64,000 bases of DNA from Sphingobium phenoxybenzoativorans (GTDB lineage Bacteria > Pseudomonadota > Alphaproteobacteria > Sphingomonadales > Sphingomonadaceae), in assembly GCF_001757355.1 (NCBI RefSeq), contig NZ_MINO01000015.1, positions 21,900 through 85,899 on the forward strand, written 5' to 3'. Below the pieces are notes generated by a model, which was given only the letters and a program-made list of their open reading frames with translations, ran no database searches and had not been told where the DNA came from. The number at the start of each line of letters is the position of its first letter. The first letter of the stretch is position 1. Below are positions 28,727 to 38,085 of the stretch, piece by piece. The position numbers and the translations under genes are program-made.

Positions 28727-30694
28727 ATGCTCAGTTTTTTCCGCCGTTTTCTTGGATCGAAGGTCGGCACATGGATCGCCCTCGGCTTCCTGGCCATCAT
28801 CGGCATCGCCTTTGCGATGGGCGATATCACCGGCAACAGCCAGGGCGGCGGGATCACCAGCCTGTTCGGCGGCGCGGGAAGCAACGCCGCCAAGGTAAAC
28901 GGATCGGCCCTCTCCTCCGCCGACCTGCAAAGCCGGTCGCAGCGCGTTTTCGAGCAGGAGCGCCGCAATAATCCGACATTGCAGATCGCATCCTTCCTCG
29001 CCCAGGGCGGCGTCGACCAGGTTTATGATCAGCTTGTTGCGGGCCTTTCCATCGCCGCCTTCGGCAAGAATGAGGGGATGAGCGTCAGCAAGCGGATGGT
29101 CGACGGGCAGATCGCCGCCATCCCGGCTTTCCAGGACGCATCGGGCAATTTCAGCGAAGACATCTTCCGCCGCGCTCTGGCCGGCCAGAATGTCAGCGAG
29201 AAGCTGCTGCGCGACGACATTACCCAGGAAATCATGGGCAAGCAGGTGGTGGGTCCGGCAACTCTGGGCGTCCGCCTGCCGGACAGCCTTGTCCTGCCCT
29301 ATGCCTCGCTGCTGCTGGAGGCGCGCGCAGGACGCATCGCTGCGATTCCTTCCGAAGCCTTCGTACCGGCCACTGCACCCACCGATGCGCAGCTTGCCGC
29401 CTATTACAAGGCCAATGCCGGGCGCTATACGATCCCCGAACAGCGCCGCCTCCGCTATGCCGTGATCGACCTGTCGCGCTTCGCCGCCGCTGCACAGCCG
29501 AGCGACGCGGAAATCGGCAAATATTACAATGACAACAAGACCGCCTATGCCGCGACCGAGACGCGCAGCTTCGAGCAGTTGATCCTGCCGACCGAAGCCG
29601 CCGCCAAGACCGTCGCGGCGGACGTTGCGGGTGGCAAGACCCTCGCCGCGGCTGCGCAGTCGGCTGGCCTGTCCGTCTCGACCCTGACGGGCCAGACACA
29701 GGCGCAGCTTGCCGCCACCTCCTCCGCCGCCATCGCTGCCCAGGGTTTCACCGCTCCGCAGGGCGGCCTGGTCGGCCCCGTCCGCGCCCCGCTTGGCTGG
29801 AGCCTGCTGCGCGTCACCGCCATCGACCGCAAGCCTGCCCAGACGCTGGATCAGGTGCGCCCGCAAATCACCGAGACGCTGCGCGGCCAGAAAGAACAGG
29901 CTCTGCTCTCCGACTTTACCGGCAAGATCGAGGATCAGATCGGCAATGGCGCGACCTTCGACGAGGCGGTGAAGGATAATGGCCTGACTATTGAGACCAC
30001 GCCGCTGCTCGTCTCCAACGGCCAGAATGTCGAGGATCAGGCATATAAGGCCAGCCCGGACGTGCTGCCGCTGTTGAAACCCGGTTTCGACATGGCCGCC
30101 GATGACGATGCGCAGATCGTGCCCATCGTTCAGGACAAGCGCTATGCCTTGCTCAAGGTGGGCGATATCGCCGCCGCCGCGCCGCCGCCGCTGGTCAAGG
30201 TTCGCGAACTGGTTGTCGCGCAATACAAACTCTCTCAGGGCGCGATCAAGGCGAAGGCGGTTGCCGAACAGATTCGCGCAAAGGTCGCCAAGGGCGCAAA
30301 GCTGGAGGAAGCGCTTGCCGCCGCCGGCGTGCCCCTGCCCCCGGTTCAGAAGGCCGCGGGCCGCCGCGCCGACCTGATGCGTGGCGACAAGGCGCCGCCT
30401 CCCCCGCTGGCGCTGATGTTCAACATGGCGAAGGGCACGATCAAGGCGCTGCCCATCGGCCAGGATCGCGGTTACTTCCTCGTCCAGCTTGACCAGGTTC
30501 AGCAGGAAGACGCCGCAGGGCAGCCGCAACTGGTGGAACAGGTGCGCGGTCAGCTCGGCAATGTCGTCGGCAATGAATATGCCCAGCAGTTCGAGAAGGC
30601 GATCGAGAAGGACCTGAAGGTCGCCCGCAACATGACCGTCGTCACCAGCGTAAAGCAGGAACTGCGCCGCGCCAATGGCGGCGGCGAGCAATAA
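28727..30694 (+). CDS. PpiD-like periplasmic folding factor (SurA/parvulin family)
   Basis: About 655 residues, anchored by a single N-terminal transmembrane helix (TWIALGFLAIIGIAFAMG) after the typical MLSFFRRFLGSKVG start. A SurA-like chaperone region (residues 40-250, with QSRSQRVFEQERRNNP) encloses a parvulin-type PPIase segment around residues 270-380 (EIGKYYNDNKTAYAATETR, then GGLVGPVRAPLGWSLLRV). It assists folding of outer-membrane proteins leaving the Sec channel. trpE follows 14 bases later. ATG 28727 matches the family start. Confidence 0.92.
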   Translation: MLSFFRRFLGSKVGTWIALGFLAIIGIAFAMGDITGNSQGGGITSLFGGAGSNAAKVNGSALSSADLQSRSQRVFEQERRNNPTLQIASFLAQGGVDQVYDQLVAGLSIAAFGKNEGMSVSKRMVDGQIAAIPAFQDASGNFSEDIFRRALAGQNVSEKLLRDDITQEIMGKQVVGPATLGVRLPDSLVLPYASLLLEARAGRIAAIPSEAFVPATAPTDAQLAAYYKANAGRYTIPEQRRLRYAVIDLSRFAAAAQPSDAEIGKYYNDNKTAYAATETRSFEQLILPTEAAAKTVAADVAGGKTLAAAAQSAGLSVSTLTGQTQAQLAATSSAAIAAQGFTAPQGGLVGPVRAPLGWSLLRVTAIDRKPAQTLDQVRPQITETLRGQKEQALLSDFTGKIEDQIGNGATFDEAVKDNGLTIETTPLLVSNGQNVEDQAYKASPDVLPLLKPGFDMAADDDAQIVPIVQDKRYALLKVGDIAAAAPPPLVKVRELVVAQYKLSQGAIKAKAVAEQIRAKVAKGAKLEEALAAAGVPLPPVQKAAGRRADLMRGDKAPPPPLALMFNMAKGTIKALPIGQDRGYFLVQLDQVQQEDAAGQPQLVEQVRGQLGNVVGNEYAQQFEKAIEKDLKVARNMTVVTSVKQELRRANGGGEQ

Positions 30695-30708
30695 GCCGGT
30701 CCGGGGGA

Positions 30709-32238
30709 ATGCGCGACACCGACAGGCAGGCCATGGATCGCGCCCGCTCCGCTCTGGCGGCGGGCCGGTCCGCCTTCGTCTGGCGGCGGCAGATCGCGGA
30801 CACCGACACGCCCATTTCCGCCGCGCTCAAGCTGATGGAGCAGGACCGGGGCGATTTCCTGCTGGAATCGGTGGAGGGCGGCGCAGTGCGTGGCCGCTAC
30901 AGCCTGATCGGGCTTGCGCCTGACCTTGTTTTCCGCGCCGTCGGCGACAAGGCGGAGGTGAACCGCCACTGGGCCACCGATCGGGACGCTTTCGTCACCC
31001 AGCCTCAGGGCGCGCTTGCCGAACTGCGCGCGCTTGTCGCCGAATGCCGGGCGGAATTGGACCCGGACCTGCCGCCTGCCCTCTCCTGCCTTGTCGGCCA
31101 TGCTGGCTATGAAACTGTCGGGCTGGTCGAGAAGCTGCCGCGCCCGGCGGAAAATCCCATCGGCGTGCCCGACATGCTGTTCGTGCGTCCAACCGTGATC
31201 CTGGTGTTCGACCGGTTGGCCGACATCCTGTTCCTGGTCGCGCCGGTCTGGGCCGATTCCACCCTTGATCCCCGGTCTGATCCCGACCGGGCGATTGCCG
31301 CCGCGCTTGACCGGATCGACGCCACCGCGGCGCGCCTGGCCGGTCCGGTGCCGGATACCGCCCCGGCCGCCGATCCCGCCGAGATCATCGTTACGCCAGT
31401 GCTGCCCGAAGGCCGCTATGGCGAGATGGTTGCGCGGGCGAAGGATTATATCGTCGCGGGCGACATATTTCAGGTCGTGCTGGCGCAGCGCTTCACCAGC
31501 CCCTTCACCCTGCCGCCGATCGCGCTCTACCGCGCGCTTCGCCGCATCAACCCCTCGCCCTTCCTCTATTATCTCGACATGCCGGGCTTCGCCCTGATCG
31601 GCTCCAGCCCGGAAATTCTGGTGCGGATGCGCGACGGAGAGGTCACGATTCGCCCGATTGCGGGCACCCGGCCGCGCGGCAAGACCGCGATCGAGGACGC
31701 CGCAAACCGGGAAAGCCTGCTCGCCGATCCCAAGGAACGCGCCGAGCATCTGATGCTGCTGGACCTGGGCCGGAATGATGTCGGCCGGGTCGCTGCCCCC
31801 GGCACGGTGAAGGTGACGGAAAGCTATACCGTCGAATTTTACAGCCACGTCATGCATATCGTCTCCAATGTGGTCGGCCGCCTCGCGCCGGGGAAGGATG
31901 CGCTGGACGCCCTGTTCGCGGGCTTCCCGGCAGGCACGGTCTCCGGCGCGCCCAAAGTCCGCGCCTGCGAGATTATCGCCGAGCTGGAGAGCGAAACGCG
32001 CGGCGCCTATGCGGGCGCGGTCGGTTATTTCGGACCAGACGGCAATATGGATAGCTGCATCGTCCTGCGCACCGCCGTATTGAAGGACGGCGTCATGCAC
32101 GTCCAGGCAGGCGCCGGGATCGTCGCCGACAGCGACTCCGTCTACGAGCAGCGCGAATGTGAGGCGAAATCCGGCGCGCTCCTGGCCGCCGCCCGCGAAG
32201 CCGTCATCCTCGCACGGGAAGCGAAGTTCGGCCAATAA
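30709..32238 (+). CDS. trpE: Anthranilate synthase component I
   Basis: A 509-residue enzyme converting chorismate to anthranilate with ammonia from the TrpG partner, the first step of tryptophan synthesis. The feedback site for tryptophan is seen in FLLESVEGG (about residue 50). The active-site region includes GTRPRGKT, ERAEHLMLLDLGRNDVGRVA and FPAGTVSGAPKVRA. GGGGGA precedes the ATG. It follows the ppiD-like gene directly, as in other sphingomonads, so no tryptophan attenuator leader fits here. trpG is not in the window. Confidence 0.97.
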   Translation: MRDTDRQAMDRARSALAAGRSAFVWRRQIADTDTPISAALKLMEQDRGDFLLESVEGGAVRGRYSLIGLAPDLVFRAVGDKAEVNRHWATDRDAFVTQPQGALAELRALVAECRAELDPDLPPALSCLVGHAGYETVGLVEKLPRPAENPIGVPDMLFVRPTVILVFDRLADILFLVAPVWADSTLDPRSDPDRAIAAALDRIDATAARLAGPVPDTAPAADPAEIIVTPVLPEGRYGEMVARAKDYIVAGDIFQVVLAQRFTSPFTLPPIALYRALRRINPSPFLYYLDMPGFALIGSSPEILVRMRDGEVTIRPIAGTRPRGKTAIEDAANRESLLADPKERAEHLMLLDLGRNDVGRVAAPGTVKVTESYTVEFYSHVMHIVSNVVGRLAPGKDALDALFAGFPAGTVSGAPKVRACEIIAELESETRGAYAGAVGYFGPDGNMDSCIVLRTAVLKDGVMHVQAGAGIVADSDSVYEQRECEAKSGALLAAAREAVILAREAKFGQ

Positions 32239-32247
32239 TCCCTTGGC

Positions 32248-33036
32248 CTATTGCATATCGATGGATGCCAGCCAGCGGCGCATATTCGCCGCCAATATGC
32301 GCGCGCGCTCAAACGGGTCCGTGTATCGCCTTTCCCAGGTGATCGATCGCACCTCATTGCTCAGCGGAATGCCCGGCGGTAGCGCCCGATAGAAATCGCC
32401 GAGCGGCAATTGGCCCTCGCCAATGTCCAGCCGGTTATGCCGCGCCTCCTCAAGCAGCAGTTCCGGCGTGGGGTTGGCGGGGGGCGGCCCGGCGTCGCAA
32501 ATCTGCGCGAAGGGCAGGATGGCGGCGGGGATACGCTTCAGATCGGCCGGCGCCCCCCCGCTCCGGGCGAGATGGATGGGATCGGGAAGGATATCGACGC
32601 CGCCCCCGGCGCGCGACACCGCGGCCAGGGCCGCATCCACATCCCGAACGGCGGTGAAAGCGCCAAATTCCAGACCCGGGCGAACCCCGGACGGCCGCGC
32701 CATTTGGGCCAGCTCCGCCAGCAGATCGGCGGCCCGGTCTCCGTCCCGTTCCATGCTGACGACGATCAGATAGGGCAGACCAATGTCGGACGCGATGTCG
32801 ATCAGCCTCCGTTCACGATCGCCGACAGCCTCCCCCATTCGGATCACTTCCGCCTCCAGGGGCGCAACGCCGGTCTGGGCGAATGCGTTGCGGACCTCGC
32901 GCGTCATGGCCGGCGTCCAGCGGTCCAGATCGATATAGACGCCCGCCATATCGAACCCGGCCGCCCCGGCAGCACGCACCACATCGTCCGGCTCAAGCTC
33001 ACGCACGACCTGCGCCTCAAGCCCGATCCTGTTCAT
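32248..33036 (-). CDS. Sugar-phosphate isomerase/epimerase-like TIM-barrel protein
   Basis: About 262 residues beginning MNRIGLEAQVVRELEPDDVVRAAGAAGFDMAG, the xylose-isomerase-like TIM-barrel (AP endonuclease 2 superfamily) pattern. Later strands include RRLIDIASDIGLPYLIVVSM, GLEFGAFTAV (metal-ligand Glu), GVDILPDPIHLARSGG and FAQICDAG. Substrate unknown; relatives act on myo-inositol derivatives or hydroxypyruvate. It converges on trpE. A 20-base dyad lies about 60 bases before its start (33096-33115). Confidence 0.8.
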   Translation of the reverse strand: MNRIGLEAQVVRELEPDDVVRAAGAAGFDMAGVYIDLDRWTPAMTREVRNAFAQTGVAPLEAEVIRMGEAVGDRERRLIDIASDIGLPYLIVVSMERDGDRAADLLAELAQMARPSGVRPGLEFGAFTAVRDVDAALAAVSRAGGGVDILPDPIHLARSGGAPADLKRIPAAILPFAQICDAGPPPANPTPELLLEEARHNRLDIGEGQLPLGDFYRALPPGIPLSNEVRSITWERRYTDPFERARILAANMRRWLASIDMQ

Positions 33037-33379
33037 GCCGTCCGCCCCTCCGATTCCTCGCCTGACATTGATCCTATGCGTGCTGTCGCGAATAAAATAA
33101 AGCAATTGCCTTATTATTTAGAAGGGCAGCGGAGCAACCATCGCTGTATCGGGCGCCGCTTGGGTTTACGCATTTACCGGCGTGCTAGCGGTGGGAAACC
33201 TACCGTCTGCCATTGGAGTTTGTAGAGATATATGCGTTGAACCCAGGGCGGCCTTGCGTTTCACAAGCCTGCGACCATAACGTCATCTATACCGGTTCAA
33301 GACCGGCATGGCGGCAATGGCTGGGCCGTCATAGCCCGTCCTTTGCCGCCCCCTCGCTTCAGCCACATTCCAAAAGAAA
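33037..33379. other. Intergenic region with a dyad operator candidate
   Basis: About 340 bases without a gene. Bases 33096-33115 read AATAA A GCAATTGC C TTATT, a 20-base dyad with symmetric arms and one asymmetric pair, well placed to be an operator of the leftward epimerase-like gene. The rest shows no recognised feature; a TpsiC-arm-like stretch near 33295 does not fold into a tRNA. Confidence 0.5.
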
Positions 33380-33407
33380 AACCGGCGACCCTTTCGGATC
33401 GCCGGTT
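33380..33407 (-). terminator. Intrinsic terminator after ctrA
   Basis: ACCGGCGA pairs with TCGCCGGT around a short loop. On the minus strand the hairpin is followed by TTTTTCTTTT, a strong termination signal about 35 bases past the ctrA stop. Confidence 0.88.
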
Positions 33408-33442
33408 CTCACCCCCGGAGTAACTGTTGCGCGTCAGCCGTT

Positions 33443-34150
33443 TCAGGCGACGCGCGATTCCAGTTCGATTTCCTCATCGGGATCGCGCAGCACATAGCCG
33501 CGGCCCCAGACGGTCTCGATATAATTGTCGCCGCCGCAGGCAAGAGCGAGCTTCTTGCGCAGCTTGCAGATAAACACGTCGATGATCTTGAGTTCAGGCT
33601 CATCCATACCGCCATACAGGTGGTTCAGGAACATTTCCTTGGTGAGCGTCGTGCCCTTGCGGAGCGAAAGCAGCTCCAGCATCGCATATTCTTTGCCGGT
33701 CAGGTGAACGCGGTTGGCATCGACCTCGACGGTCTTGGCGTCCAGATTGACCGCCAGCTTGCCGGTGCGGATGACCGACTGGGAATGTCCCTTGGAACGG
33801 CGCACAACGGCATGGATGCGGGCGACCAGTTCTTCGCGGTGGAAAGGCTTGGTGACATAATCGTCAGCGCCGAAGCCGAAGGAGCGGACCTTGCTGTCCA
33901 TTTCGCTGACCCCCGACAGGATCAGGACCGGCGTCTGCACCTTGGAACTGCGCAGCTTCTTCAGCACGTCATAACCGTGCATGTCCGGCAGGTTCAGGTC
34001 CAGACAGATGATGTCGTAATCATACAACTTGCCCAGATCGAGGCCTTCCTCGCCAAGATCCGTGGTGTAGACGTTGAAGCCTTCCGTCGTGAGCATAAGC
34101 TCAATCGCCTTGGCAGTCGTCGGCTCGTCTTCGATCAGCAGCACGCGCAT
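33443..34150 (-). CDS. ctrA: Cell-cycle response regulator CtrA
   Basis: A 235-residue OmpR-type response regulator controlling cell-cycle, motility and division genes in alphaproteobacteria. The receiver domain begins [20 protein letters not shown], with the phosphoacceptor Asp in [20 protein letters not shown] (Asp51 by homology) and the Lys in [17 protein letters not shown]. The DNA-binding domain contains [53 protein letters not shown], the highly conserved CtrA recognition-helix region. Its upstream region has a CtrA-like box and four GANTC methylation sites. Confidence 0.98.
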   Translation of the reverse strand: MRVLLIEDEPTTAKAIELMLTTEGFNVYTTDLGEEGLDLGKLYDYDIICLDLNLPDMHGYDVLKKLRSSKVQTPVLILSGVSEMDSKVRSFGFGADDYVTKPFHREELVARIHAVVRRSKGHSQSVIRTGKLAVNLDAKTVEVDANRVHLTGKEYAMLELLSLRKGTTLTKEMFLNHLYGGMDEPELKIIDVFICKLRKKLALACGGDNYIETVWGRGYVLRDPDEEIELESRVA

Positions 34151-34558
34151 TATGCAGCCCCTTGCTTAAGAGTGCGTTGACCCAACAACGCCCCAATACC
34201 CCCATTGCGTTCCCTGCCGGGAAACCGCAGCGGCCCTATTCATTAACCAAACCATCTATGAACGCAAAAGGTTAATTTTTGCCTAAACGGCCTGAATCCA
34301 CGAGTCGCGCTTTACCGAATCGCTTTTCCGGCTCTTAACCCCTGTCGAAGATTCTTTTTATTACGGCCAAAATGGGCGCAAAACCGCCATGTTTCGGAAC
34401 TGCCAAAGCCATGCTGGCGGAAAGATTAACGGCGGGCGCGGCCGATCCTTAATCCTGCCCTGCAGGAAAAAAATCCCATACAGGCCATATATTTACCAAT
34501 GGCAGGGACTGATTATCCGCTCCGGCGCCACGTCTCCGGATGCCTCCCCGCCTTGCGA
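34151..34558 (-). promoter_or_regulatory. ctrA upstream regulatory region
   Basis: About 400 bases without a gene. A near-consensus CtrA box on the minus strand (TTAG-GCAAAAA-TTAACC, bases 34270-34286; consensus TTAA-N7-TTAACC) suggests autoregulation. Four CcrM-type GANTC sites lie at 34294, 34302, 34317 and 34350. Further TTAA half-sites occur at 34242, 34335 and near 34425-34450. The right end must also hold the end of the LysR-type gene, but no clear terminator was seen. Confidence 0.6.
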
Positions 34559-35458
34559 TCAACAGTCGGCGGCAATCCGCGCCGCCAGGAAATCCAGCAG
34601 TGCTTCCACGCGCGCGGGCCGCAGGCGGGACGGCGGCGTCACCAGGTGAAGGCCGATCGGAGGCGGAGTCCATTCCTGCAATATCGCCTCCAGCCTGCCG
34701 CTCGCCACGTCCTCGCCGATGATGAAGTCGGGAAGCATCGCAACGCCAAGACCGGCATGCAGCGCTGACTGCATCGCCTCGCCGCTGTTGGCCATGAAGC
34801 GGGATCGAAGCTGCACCGATACCGATTGCCCGCCCGGCCCGCTGAACCGCCATACCTCAGGCGTCTTGGCATTGGAGTAGAGCAGCCCGTCATGATGGCC
34901 GAGGTCAGAGGGGTGGGCCGGCCGGCCGCGCGCATCCAGATAAGCGGGCGACGCGACGATGAACATATGGACATCACCCAGCCGCCGGGCGCGCAATGAA
35001 CTGTCCGGCATGGCGGCGACGCGCAGGGTGGCGTCCAGCCCCATCTCCACAATATCGATATGGGAATCCGACAAATGTAGGTCGACGGTGACATGGGGAT
35101 GCTGCGCCATGAACTCCGCCACGATCGGCGCGACCCTCTTAAGGCCGAACGTCATCGGCGCGGCCAGCCTGACCAGCCCGGCCAGCTCCGTAATCTCCTC
35201 GCGCGCGGCCTCCTCCGCCGCCAGGCCCTCCCCGACTATCCGGGCGGCATGGTCGGCCAGGCGGCGGCCGCTCTCGGTCAGGGCCAGGCGGCGGCTGGTG
35301 CGGCTGAACAGGCTGGTGTCCAGATGCTGCTCCAGCCGGCCGACCGCCTTGGATATGGTCGCCTTGGAGACGGACAGCGCCTTGGCCGCATCGGTGAAGG
35401 ACCGATGCTCGACCACGGCGGCGAACATCGCCCAGGCCTCGAAATCTGGTAAGCGCAT
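34559..35458 (-). CDS. LysR-family transcriptional regulator
   Basis: 299 residues. The N-terminal winged helix-turn-helix is MFAAVVEHRSFTDAAKALSVSKATISKAVGRLEQHLDTSLFSRTSRRLALTESGR, and the rest is a substrate-binding-like effector domain (LVRLAAPMTFGLKRVAPIV onward). It is divergent from the pirin gene, the usual arrangement for a LysR regulator of its neighbour. The start MRLPDFEAW at 35458 fits the family; upstream codons are non-conserved and would run through the operator region. The effector is unknown, but target context (pirin, WrbA) points to redox or quinone stress. Confidence 0.92.
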   Translation of the reverse strand: MRLPDFEAWAMFAAVVEHRSFTDAAKALSVSKATISKAVGRLEQHLDTSLFSRTSRRLALTESGRRLADHAARIVGEGLAAEEAAREEITELAGLVRLAAPMTFGLKRVAPIVAEFMAQHPHVTVDLHLSDSHIDIVEMGLDATLRVAAMPDSSLRARRLGDVHMFIVASPAYLDARGRPAHPSDLGHHDGLLYSNAKTPEVWRFSGPGGQSVSVQLRSRFMANSGEAMQSALHAGLGVAMLPDFIIGEDVASGRLEAILQEWTPPPIGLHLVTPPSRLRPARVEALLDFLAARIAADC

Positions 35459-35461
35459 AGG

Positions 35462-35497
35462 GAAACAATCCGTTTCGACATTGCCTGTTTCGGAAAC
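35462..35497. promoter_or_regulatory. Candidate LysR operator, double GAAAC/GTTTC dyad
   Basis: GAAAC (35462), GTTTC (35472), GTTTC (35487) and GAAAC (35493) form two inverted repeats, GAAAC-N5-GTTTC and GTTTC-G-GAAAC, between divergent genes. The site abuts the regulator start and lies about 90 bases before the pirin gene. Confidence 0.5.
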
Positions 35498-35586
35498 GAT
35501 CCTGACGCCTATCTTGTAGGAAATCAAGCGGGACAAAAGGCGTGACACCCTCGCTTTCCCCGTCGACTTAACAAGGATTTTGGCAC

Positions 35587-36285
35587 ATGATCGAGAAACG
35601 CGCTTTCGCTACGCTCGGCCACGCCGACCACGGCTGGCTCAACGCACGGCATCATTTTTCCTTTGCAAATTATCATGATCCCGCCCGCATGGGCTGGGGC
35701 GCGATCCGGGTGTGGAATGACGATGAGATCGCCGCCCGCAACGGCTTCCCGCCCCATCCGCACAGCGACATGGAGATCATCACCTATGTCCGCACCGGCG
35801 CGATCACGCATCAGGACAGCATGGGCAACAAGGGCCGCACTGCGGCCGGCGATGTCCAGGTGATGAGCGCCGGCACAGGCGTCCGTCATGCCGAATATAA
35901 TCTGGAGGACGAAACGACGACGCTGTTCCAGATCTGGGTCATCCCCCGCGAACGGGGCGGTGCGCCAAGCTGGGGGGCGAAGCCTTTCCCCAAGGAGGAC
36001 CGGTCCGGCAAGCTTGTCGTTCTGGCCAGCGGCTATGACAATGACAATGAGGCGCTGCGCATCCGCGCCGACGCCCGGCTGCTCGGCGGTACGCTGAAGG
36101 CCGGGGAAAGCGTCACGCATGACAGCGCCGACGGCCGTCACCTCTATCTCGTCCCCGCCACGGGGAAGGTGGAAATCGATGGCGAGGTGTTCAACGCCCG
36201 TGATGGGGCGGCGATCACTGGCGGCAAGCCGATCACCATCACCGCCATCGAGGACAGCGAAATCGTCCTCGTAGACAGCGAATAG
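35587..36285 (+). CDS. Pirin family protein (quercetin 2,3-dioxygenase-like)
   Basis: A 232-residue bicupin. The metal-binding site of the N-terminal cupin is seen in GFPPHPHSDMEIITYV (His, His and later Glu/His) with GAITHQDSMGN and the signature VQVMSAGTGVRHAEYN. Family members act as redox sensors or quercetinases; which applies here is not deducible. It heads a short operon with wrbA and is probably controlled by the divergent LysR regulator. Confidence 0.93.
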   Translation: MIEKRAFATLGHADHGWLNARHHFSFANYHDPARMGWGAIRVWNDDEIAARNGFPPHPHSDMEIITYVRTGAITHQDSMGNKGRTAAGDVQVMSAGTGVRHAEYNLEDETTTLFQIWVIPRERGGAPSWGAKPFPKEDRSGKLVVLASGYDNDNEALRIRADARLLGGTLKAGESVTHDSADGRHLYLVPATGKVEIDGEVFNARDGAAITGGKPITITAIEDSEIVLVDSE

Positions 36286-36390
36286 GCCCCGACAGGCCTG
36301 GCCGCCCGCGTCGAAGCGAGTCACTTGCCTCGCTTCGCCCCCTCCCCCGCGCGGGCGGCCCCCTTTTCATCAAGCAGCAGGAGACATCTC

Positions 36391-36990
36391 ATGGCGAAGG
36401 TTCTGGTTCTCTATTATTCCGCTTACGGCCACATCGAAACGATGGCGAACGCCGTCGCGGAAGGCGCCCGGTTGGCTGGCGCCACCGTGGATGTGAAGCG
36501 CGTGCCGGAAACCGTCCCGGAGGAAATCGCCAAGGGCGCGCATTTCAAGCTGGACCAGTCCGCCCCGGTCGCGACCGTGGCCGAACTGGCGGACTATGAC
36601 GCCATCATCGTCGGCACCGGCACCCGGTTCGGCCGCATCTCCAGCCAGATGGCGGCCTTCCTCGACCAGGCGGGCGGGCTGTGGGCCAAGGGCGCGCTGA
36701 ACGGCAAGATCGGCGGCGCATTCACCTCAACGGCGACCCAGCACGGCGGACAGGAAACCACTCTGTTCTCCATCATCACCAACCTGCTGCACTTTGGCAT
36801 GGTGATCGTCGGGCTGGACTATGGCCATGCCGGGCAGATGGGCCATGAGGATGTGGTCGGCGGCGCGCCTTACGGCGCCACCACCATCGCCGGTGGCGAC
36901 GGCAGCCGCCAGCCGAGCGAGGTCGATCTGGAGGGCGCCCGCTATCAGGGCCGCCGCGTCGCCGAGGTCGCGAACAAGGTGCACGGCTGA
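36391..36990 (+). CDS. wrbA: NAD(P)H:quinone oxidoreductase, WrbA type
   Basis: A 199-residue tetrameric flavodoxin-like enzyme that reduces quinones by two electrons and so avoids semiquinone radicals. FMN contacts are in [21 protein letters not shown], the 30-residue loop [18 protein letters not shown], and [19 protein letters not shown]-terminal [17 protein letters not shown] is diagnostic for WrbA. AGGAG precedes the ATG at 36391. It is about 105 bases after pirin, with a terminator just downstream. Confidence 0.97.
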   Translation: MAKVLVLYYSAYGHIETMANAVAEGARLAGATVDVKRVPETVPEEIAKGAHFKLDQSAPVATVAELADYDAIIVGTGTRFGRISSQMAAFLDQAGGLWAKGALNGKIGGAFTSTATQHGGQETTLFSIITNLLHFGMVIVGLDYGHAGQMGHEDVVGGAPYGATTIAGGDGSRQPSEVDLEGARYQGRRVAEVANKVHG

Positions 36991-37015
36991 ACCGGGACGA
37001 AACAGAATATGGGGA

Positions 37016-37038
37016 GGGGCCGGTTCGCCGGCCCCTTT
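37016..37038 (+). terminator. Intrinsic terminator after wrbA
   Basis: GGGGCCGG, TTCG loop and CCGGCCCC are followed by TTTCTATTT. The acyltransferase gene from the other strand ends at the same point, so the hairpin may serve both, though it has a T-run only on the plus strand. Confidence 0.85.
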
Positions 37039-37995
37039 CTATTTGGGCTGACCCAGAAAGACGGCGCGTGTCGGCCGGGTCAGGTTCAGAAGATAATAGA
37101 CCAGCAGCGGAATGACCGTGGCCAGCGCCAGAATCCATGGCCGCGGCAGGTAGGACAGATAATGGATCACCGGCACATGGAGATACATAATCACCAGCGA
37201 AGCCCGGCCAAGCGCTGAAAAAGGCTTGAGCACGCCGCCACCCCAATGACTGGCGCGAAAAATAAGCAGCGAGGTGGCAATTGCGCCCGCCATAGACAGA
37301 AGCGGCCAGCCATAATCCCCCCCCTTCATATTGAGCGCAGGCAGGAAGAACAGACCCGCAATCGACAAAGGCGGCAGCAGCCACAGCATCCATCCCCGCC
37401 ATCCGATGACATTGAGCGCGGCGCCGGCCCACAGCAGGAACAGCGCCATGGGCACCGTCAGTAGGCCGAGCGGCGAGACATCCGTCACCCAACCCAGCAG
37501 ATAGGCGACCGCCAGCACCATGGGCGCTATGAACCACCATGCCTTGCCCAACGGATCGGGAAAGCGCGCCGCCAGCGCATTGAACAGGATACGCGCGAAG
37601 ATCAGGCACGGCACGAACCAGAATACCGTGAACGGCCCCCGCAGCTTCGACCCGCCGAAGGCCAGACGTCCAAGGTCCTGTGGCCAGGTGTGGAATATGC
37701 CGCGCCCGCCCCGGCTGCCCTCTATCAGCGTGTCAACGGCGACCAGCAGCGCCAGGAAAGCGCAATAGGACAGGCCCTGCCAGACGATCTGGCTGCGGGC
37801 GAATGCCACGACCGGCTTGGGCCGGAACAAATAGCCGGACAAAAGGAAAAACAGGGGCATATGAAAGCTGTAGGTCAGCGTATGCGGCAGCCCGCGGCTC
37901 CACACATGACCGATGACGACCGCGACAATGCCTATGCCGCGGGCAACATCGACCCATTCATATCTTTGTGCGGCCGCGGCCCTTTCCCCACCCAT
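37039..37995 (-). CDS. Acyltransferase 3 family membrane protein
   Basis: A 318-residue inner-membrane O-acyltransferase of the OafA/fucose-4-O-acetylase type. It begins with RYEWVDVARGIGIVAVVIGHV, where the membrane-embedded His is the conserved catalytic residue, followed by TYSFHMPLFFLLSGYLF and around ten hydrophobic helices. It probably acetylates a sugar polymer or glycolipid; the acceptor is unknown. EPS genes start 5 kb away, so a link is possible but not shown. Confidence 0.9.
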   Translation of the reverse strand: MGGERAAAAQRYEWVDVARGIGIVAVVIGHVWSRGLPHTLTYSFHMPLFFLLSGYLFRPKPVVAFARSQIVWQGLSYCAFLALLVAVDTLIEGSRGGRGIFHTWPQDLGRLAFGGSKLRGPFTVFWFVPCLIFARILFNALAARFPDPLGKAWWFIAPMVLAVAYLLGWVTDVSPLGLLTVPMALFLLWAGAALNVIGWRGWMLWLLPPLSIAGLFFLPALNMKGGDYGWPLLSMAGAIATSLLIFRASHWGGGVLKPFSALGRASLVIMYLHVPVIHYLSYLPRPWILALATVIPLLVYYLLNLTRPTRAVFLGQPK

Positions 37996-38085
37996 GCCAA
38001 ATGCCTATAGCAACCGCGACCCGCGTCAATTGTCCTGATGGCCGGCTTATAACCGCCGGGACCATCCCATTCATCGGAACCGCCC

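Noticed and set aside
33285..33320. Possible tRNA TpsiC arm (CCGGTTCAAGACCGG) in the intergenic region before ctrA
   Set aside because: The 4-bp stem and TTCAAGA loop look tRNA-like, but no matching acceptor, D or anticodon arms are found on the 5' side.
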